Shown here: positions 62,510 to 64,000 of the stretch, in pieces | How positions within the stretch are numbered: position 1 is the first letter of the stretch | Layout of the letters: each line of letters begins with the position of its first letter | NCBI GenBank assembly: GCA_903882645.1 | Contig: CAIRXZ010000238.1 | Span: 1 to 64,000 of the forward strand | Reading direction: 5' to 3' | Length of the DNA: 64,000 bases | DNA from: an uncultured Acidobacteriia bacterium | GTDB taxonomy: Bacteria; Acidobacteriota; Terriglobia; Bryobacterales; Bryobacteraceae | Notes under the pieces: generated by a model | Database searches by the model: none | What the model was told of the DNA's origin: nothing | What the model saw: only the letters and a program-made list of their open reading frames with translations | Position numbers and translations under genes: made by a program

Positions 62510-64000
62510 CTATTTCCCGAAGAAGCTCCTGGTTGGCGGGGGTGGTGGATCTGTGCGAATGGCCCGCCAGAGAATATCGTTCAAGGCGTCGTCGTCGTTC
62601 CTGTCGGCCTCGTCGAAGTCCATGCGTCGGGACTCGGCCGCTTTGGGGGCGTCCGGCGGGTTCTTTGCATCCAGGCTGATGCGGGGCTTCTCGGCTTCGT
62701 AAGGCGCCGGGTCGGGGGACGCCTGGAACGCGGCGGTCATGGGACGCGCGCCGGCGTCGAAGTGGGTCATGGGGCGCAGTCCCAATAGAAACTCGATGGT
62801 GCGCAGCACGGAGGTGGTGTTGTACATCGTGCTGTCCACGATGCGGCGCTTGACATAGGACGAAATCACAAAGGCCGGGGAGCGGTGCGAATCGACGTGG
62901 TCGGGACCGTTCTGCGCGTCGTCCTCCAGAACGAAGATGGCGCTGCTGGTCCAGAAGCGCGACTTGGAGACGCCCTCGACGATCATGCCAAGGGCGTAGT
63001 CGTTATCCGCGGCCGCGGAAAGGGGAGCGATTTTGCCGGCCGAAGTTCCGGAAGTATGGTCGTTGCCCAGGCGCATGACGATGAGCTGGGGCATGTTGCC
63101 GGACTTCTGGTATTCGGCGAGCTCGGCGAGGAAGACCTTGGCGCGCTCGACGTCCGGGTAGCCGAGGTCGAAACCACGGTACGCGCGGTTGGTGACCTTG
63201 GCCAGGACGGGATCGTGGACGCCGCCGATCTGCTCTTCGCCGGTGGGGGCCGCTTTGGCCTTGTTGTCCACCATGTAGCCGAAGTTGCGCATGGTGATGC
63301 CGGCGGTGGCGGCGTTGGTCCAGAGGTAGCCGGCGGGAGGAAGCGCGGCCACGTCGCCCTCTTCGTAGTCGTAGGTCTTGCGGCGGCCGGCGTAGCTGTT
63401 GGGCCAAAGCTTCTGCACGTAGTCGGGCGCGATGGCGGCGGTCGACCAGTTGTGCCCGTCGGCGCTGACGTCGGAATTGACGTAGAAATTGTCCAGCAGC
63501 GCGAACTGGCGCGCGAGCTTGTGGAGGTTGGGCGTGACGTTTTCGCCGAAGAGGACCAGCGAGGCGTCGCCGTTGCCCTCTTTCACGTCGCCCAACACCT
63601 GGTCGTAGGACCGGTTCTCCTTGACGATGTAGATGACGTGCTGGATGTGGGGCAGCGGGTTGGCGGCGAGCAGCTTGGAATCGCTATAGGGCGAGTTCGC
63701 CAGCGCCGTCTTGGTCCAGGCCGCGAGCCGATCCGCGTCGAAGGGATCGATCCACGAAGCCGAGCCGACCTGTATGAGGCCGACGTATTGGAATCCCGGC
63801 ACGCCTTCGTGGAGCGGTTCGGGGCGCCGCGCGGGATTGGGACCGTCGGGGTTGGGGTAGGAACGGACGCCCTTGCCATTGAGCACGACGAGCGCGCCGG
63901 AGGAGAGCGCGCGCACCGCGGTGGGATACCAGCCGGCGGGGATGAAACCCGTGACGTGGCTGCGCTCGCCCGAGACATCCATTACCGCGACCGCATTCGC
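62510..64000 (-). CDS. Phosphoesterase-family protein on a beta-propeller (5' partial)
   Basis: The frame stays open to base 64000 (ANAVAVMDV before the first internal Met), so at least 496 residues are present and the N-terminus is missing. The first 90 residues are a YVTN-type propeller blade (GFIPAGWYPTAVRALSSGAL). The rest is PF04185 phosphoesterase (phospholipase C/acid phosphatase fold): VIYIVKENRSYDQVLGD holds the metal-binding Glu-Asn, NFYVNSDVSADGHNW follows, then IFVLEDDAQNGPDHVDSHRS. Such proteins are usually secreted. The C-terminus is a charged tail ending in PPPPPTRSFFGK. Confidence 0.9.
   Translation of the reverse strand, partial: ANAVAVMDVSGERSHVTGFIPAGWYPTAVRALSSGALVVLNGKGVRSYPNPDGPNPARRPEPLHEGVPGFQYVGLIQVGSASWIDPFDADRLAAWTKTALANSPYSDSKLLAANPLPHIQHVIYIVKENRSYDQVLGDVKEGNGDASLVLFGENVTPNLHKLARQFALLDNFYVNSDVSADGHNWSTAAIAPDYVQKLWPNSYAGRRKTYDYEEGDVAALPPAGYLWTNAATAGITMRNFGYMVDNKAKAAPTGEEQIGGVHDPVLAKVTNRAYRGFDLGYPDVERAKVFLAELAEYQKSGNMPQLIVMRLGNDHTSGTSAGKIAPLSAAADNDYALGMIVEGVSKSRFWTSSAIFVLEDDAQNGPDHVDSHRSPAFVISSYVKRRIVDSTMYNTTSVLRTIEFLLGLRPMTHFDAGARPMTAAFQASPDPAPYEAEKPRISLDAKNPPDAPKAAESRRMDFDEADRNDDDALNDILWRAIRTDPPPPPTRSFFGK

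Overview
The window is 64 kb of high-GC chromosome from a Gram-negative bacterium. An outer-membrane OmpA-type protein and a secretin indicate two membranes. The gene mix (a beta-lactamase/NamZ fusion, a GH57 hydrolase, a phosphoesterase on a beta-propeller, many membrane glycosyltransferases, many PAS kinases, and REP-like intergenic palindromes) most resembles Acidobacteriota of the Solibacter/Bryobacter type. That placement is inference from gene content, not from a marker gene.

Layout. 1-4.3 kb: cell-wall and envelope genes on the + strand. 4.5-14.8 kb: a long minus-strand Tad (Flp) pilus operon. Read in its own direction it runs flp pilin, tadV, tadZ, tadA, tadB, tadC, an unlisted 32-residue membrane peptide, a DUF192 protein, a PilZ-TadE fusion, TadE, TadG, and a glycosyltransferase-methyltransferase fusion. 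15-19.2 kb, + strand: two polytopic membrane proteins of glycosyltransferase type, separated by two further pilin genes that arose by tandem duplication. 19.3-27.1 kb: five signalling genes, four of whose junctions are tightly packed (three are 4-base overlaps): hybrid kinase, HD-GYP regulator, DUF4118/PAS kinase, Rcp1-like receiver, PAS-GAF-GGDEF cyclase. 27.5-34.2 kb: an acyltransferase, a GT87-like protein, a sigma54-type regulator, and a NarL/NarX-type two-component pair. 34.2-38.7 kb: a scarred region (130-bp direct repeat, inverted cpaB fragment, degenerate receiver), then the outer-membrane half of the Tad machine (cpaB and the cpaC secretin) and a PilZ protein. 39.1 kb: tRNA-Ser(GGA). 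39.7-43.3 kb: asnB and a GT39/ArnT-like transferase. 43.5-60.3 kb: a compact phage-like particle cluster. 60.3-64 kb: GH57 hydrolase and a phosphoesterase truncated by the window end.

How it fits together. The Tad machine is split into an inner-membrane/pilin block and a secretin block about 20 kb apart, with c-di-GMP enzymes and two-component regulators between them. Two PilZ proteins lie beside Tad genes, one fused to a pseudopilin, so c-di-GMP control of the pilus is a reasonable inference. The phage-like cluster encodes terminase, portal, scaffold-like protein, P22-like coat, tail tube, a tail chaperone with a textbook -1 frameshift heptamer, a very short putative tape measure, DUF2460-like distal tail proteins, a large hub with a four-cysteine cluster and a tail-tip protein. 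I see no integrase, repressor, replication or lysis gene and no attachment repeats, and a host-type palindromic repeat sits inside it. It looks like a domesticated, gene-transfer-agent-like particle locus, and it is the most interesting object here.
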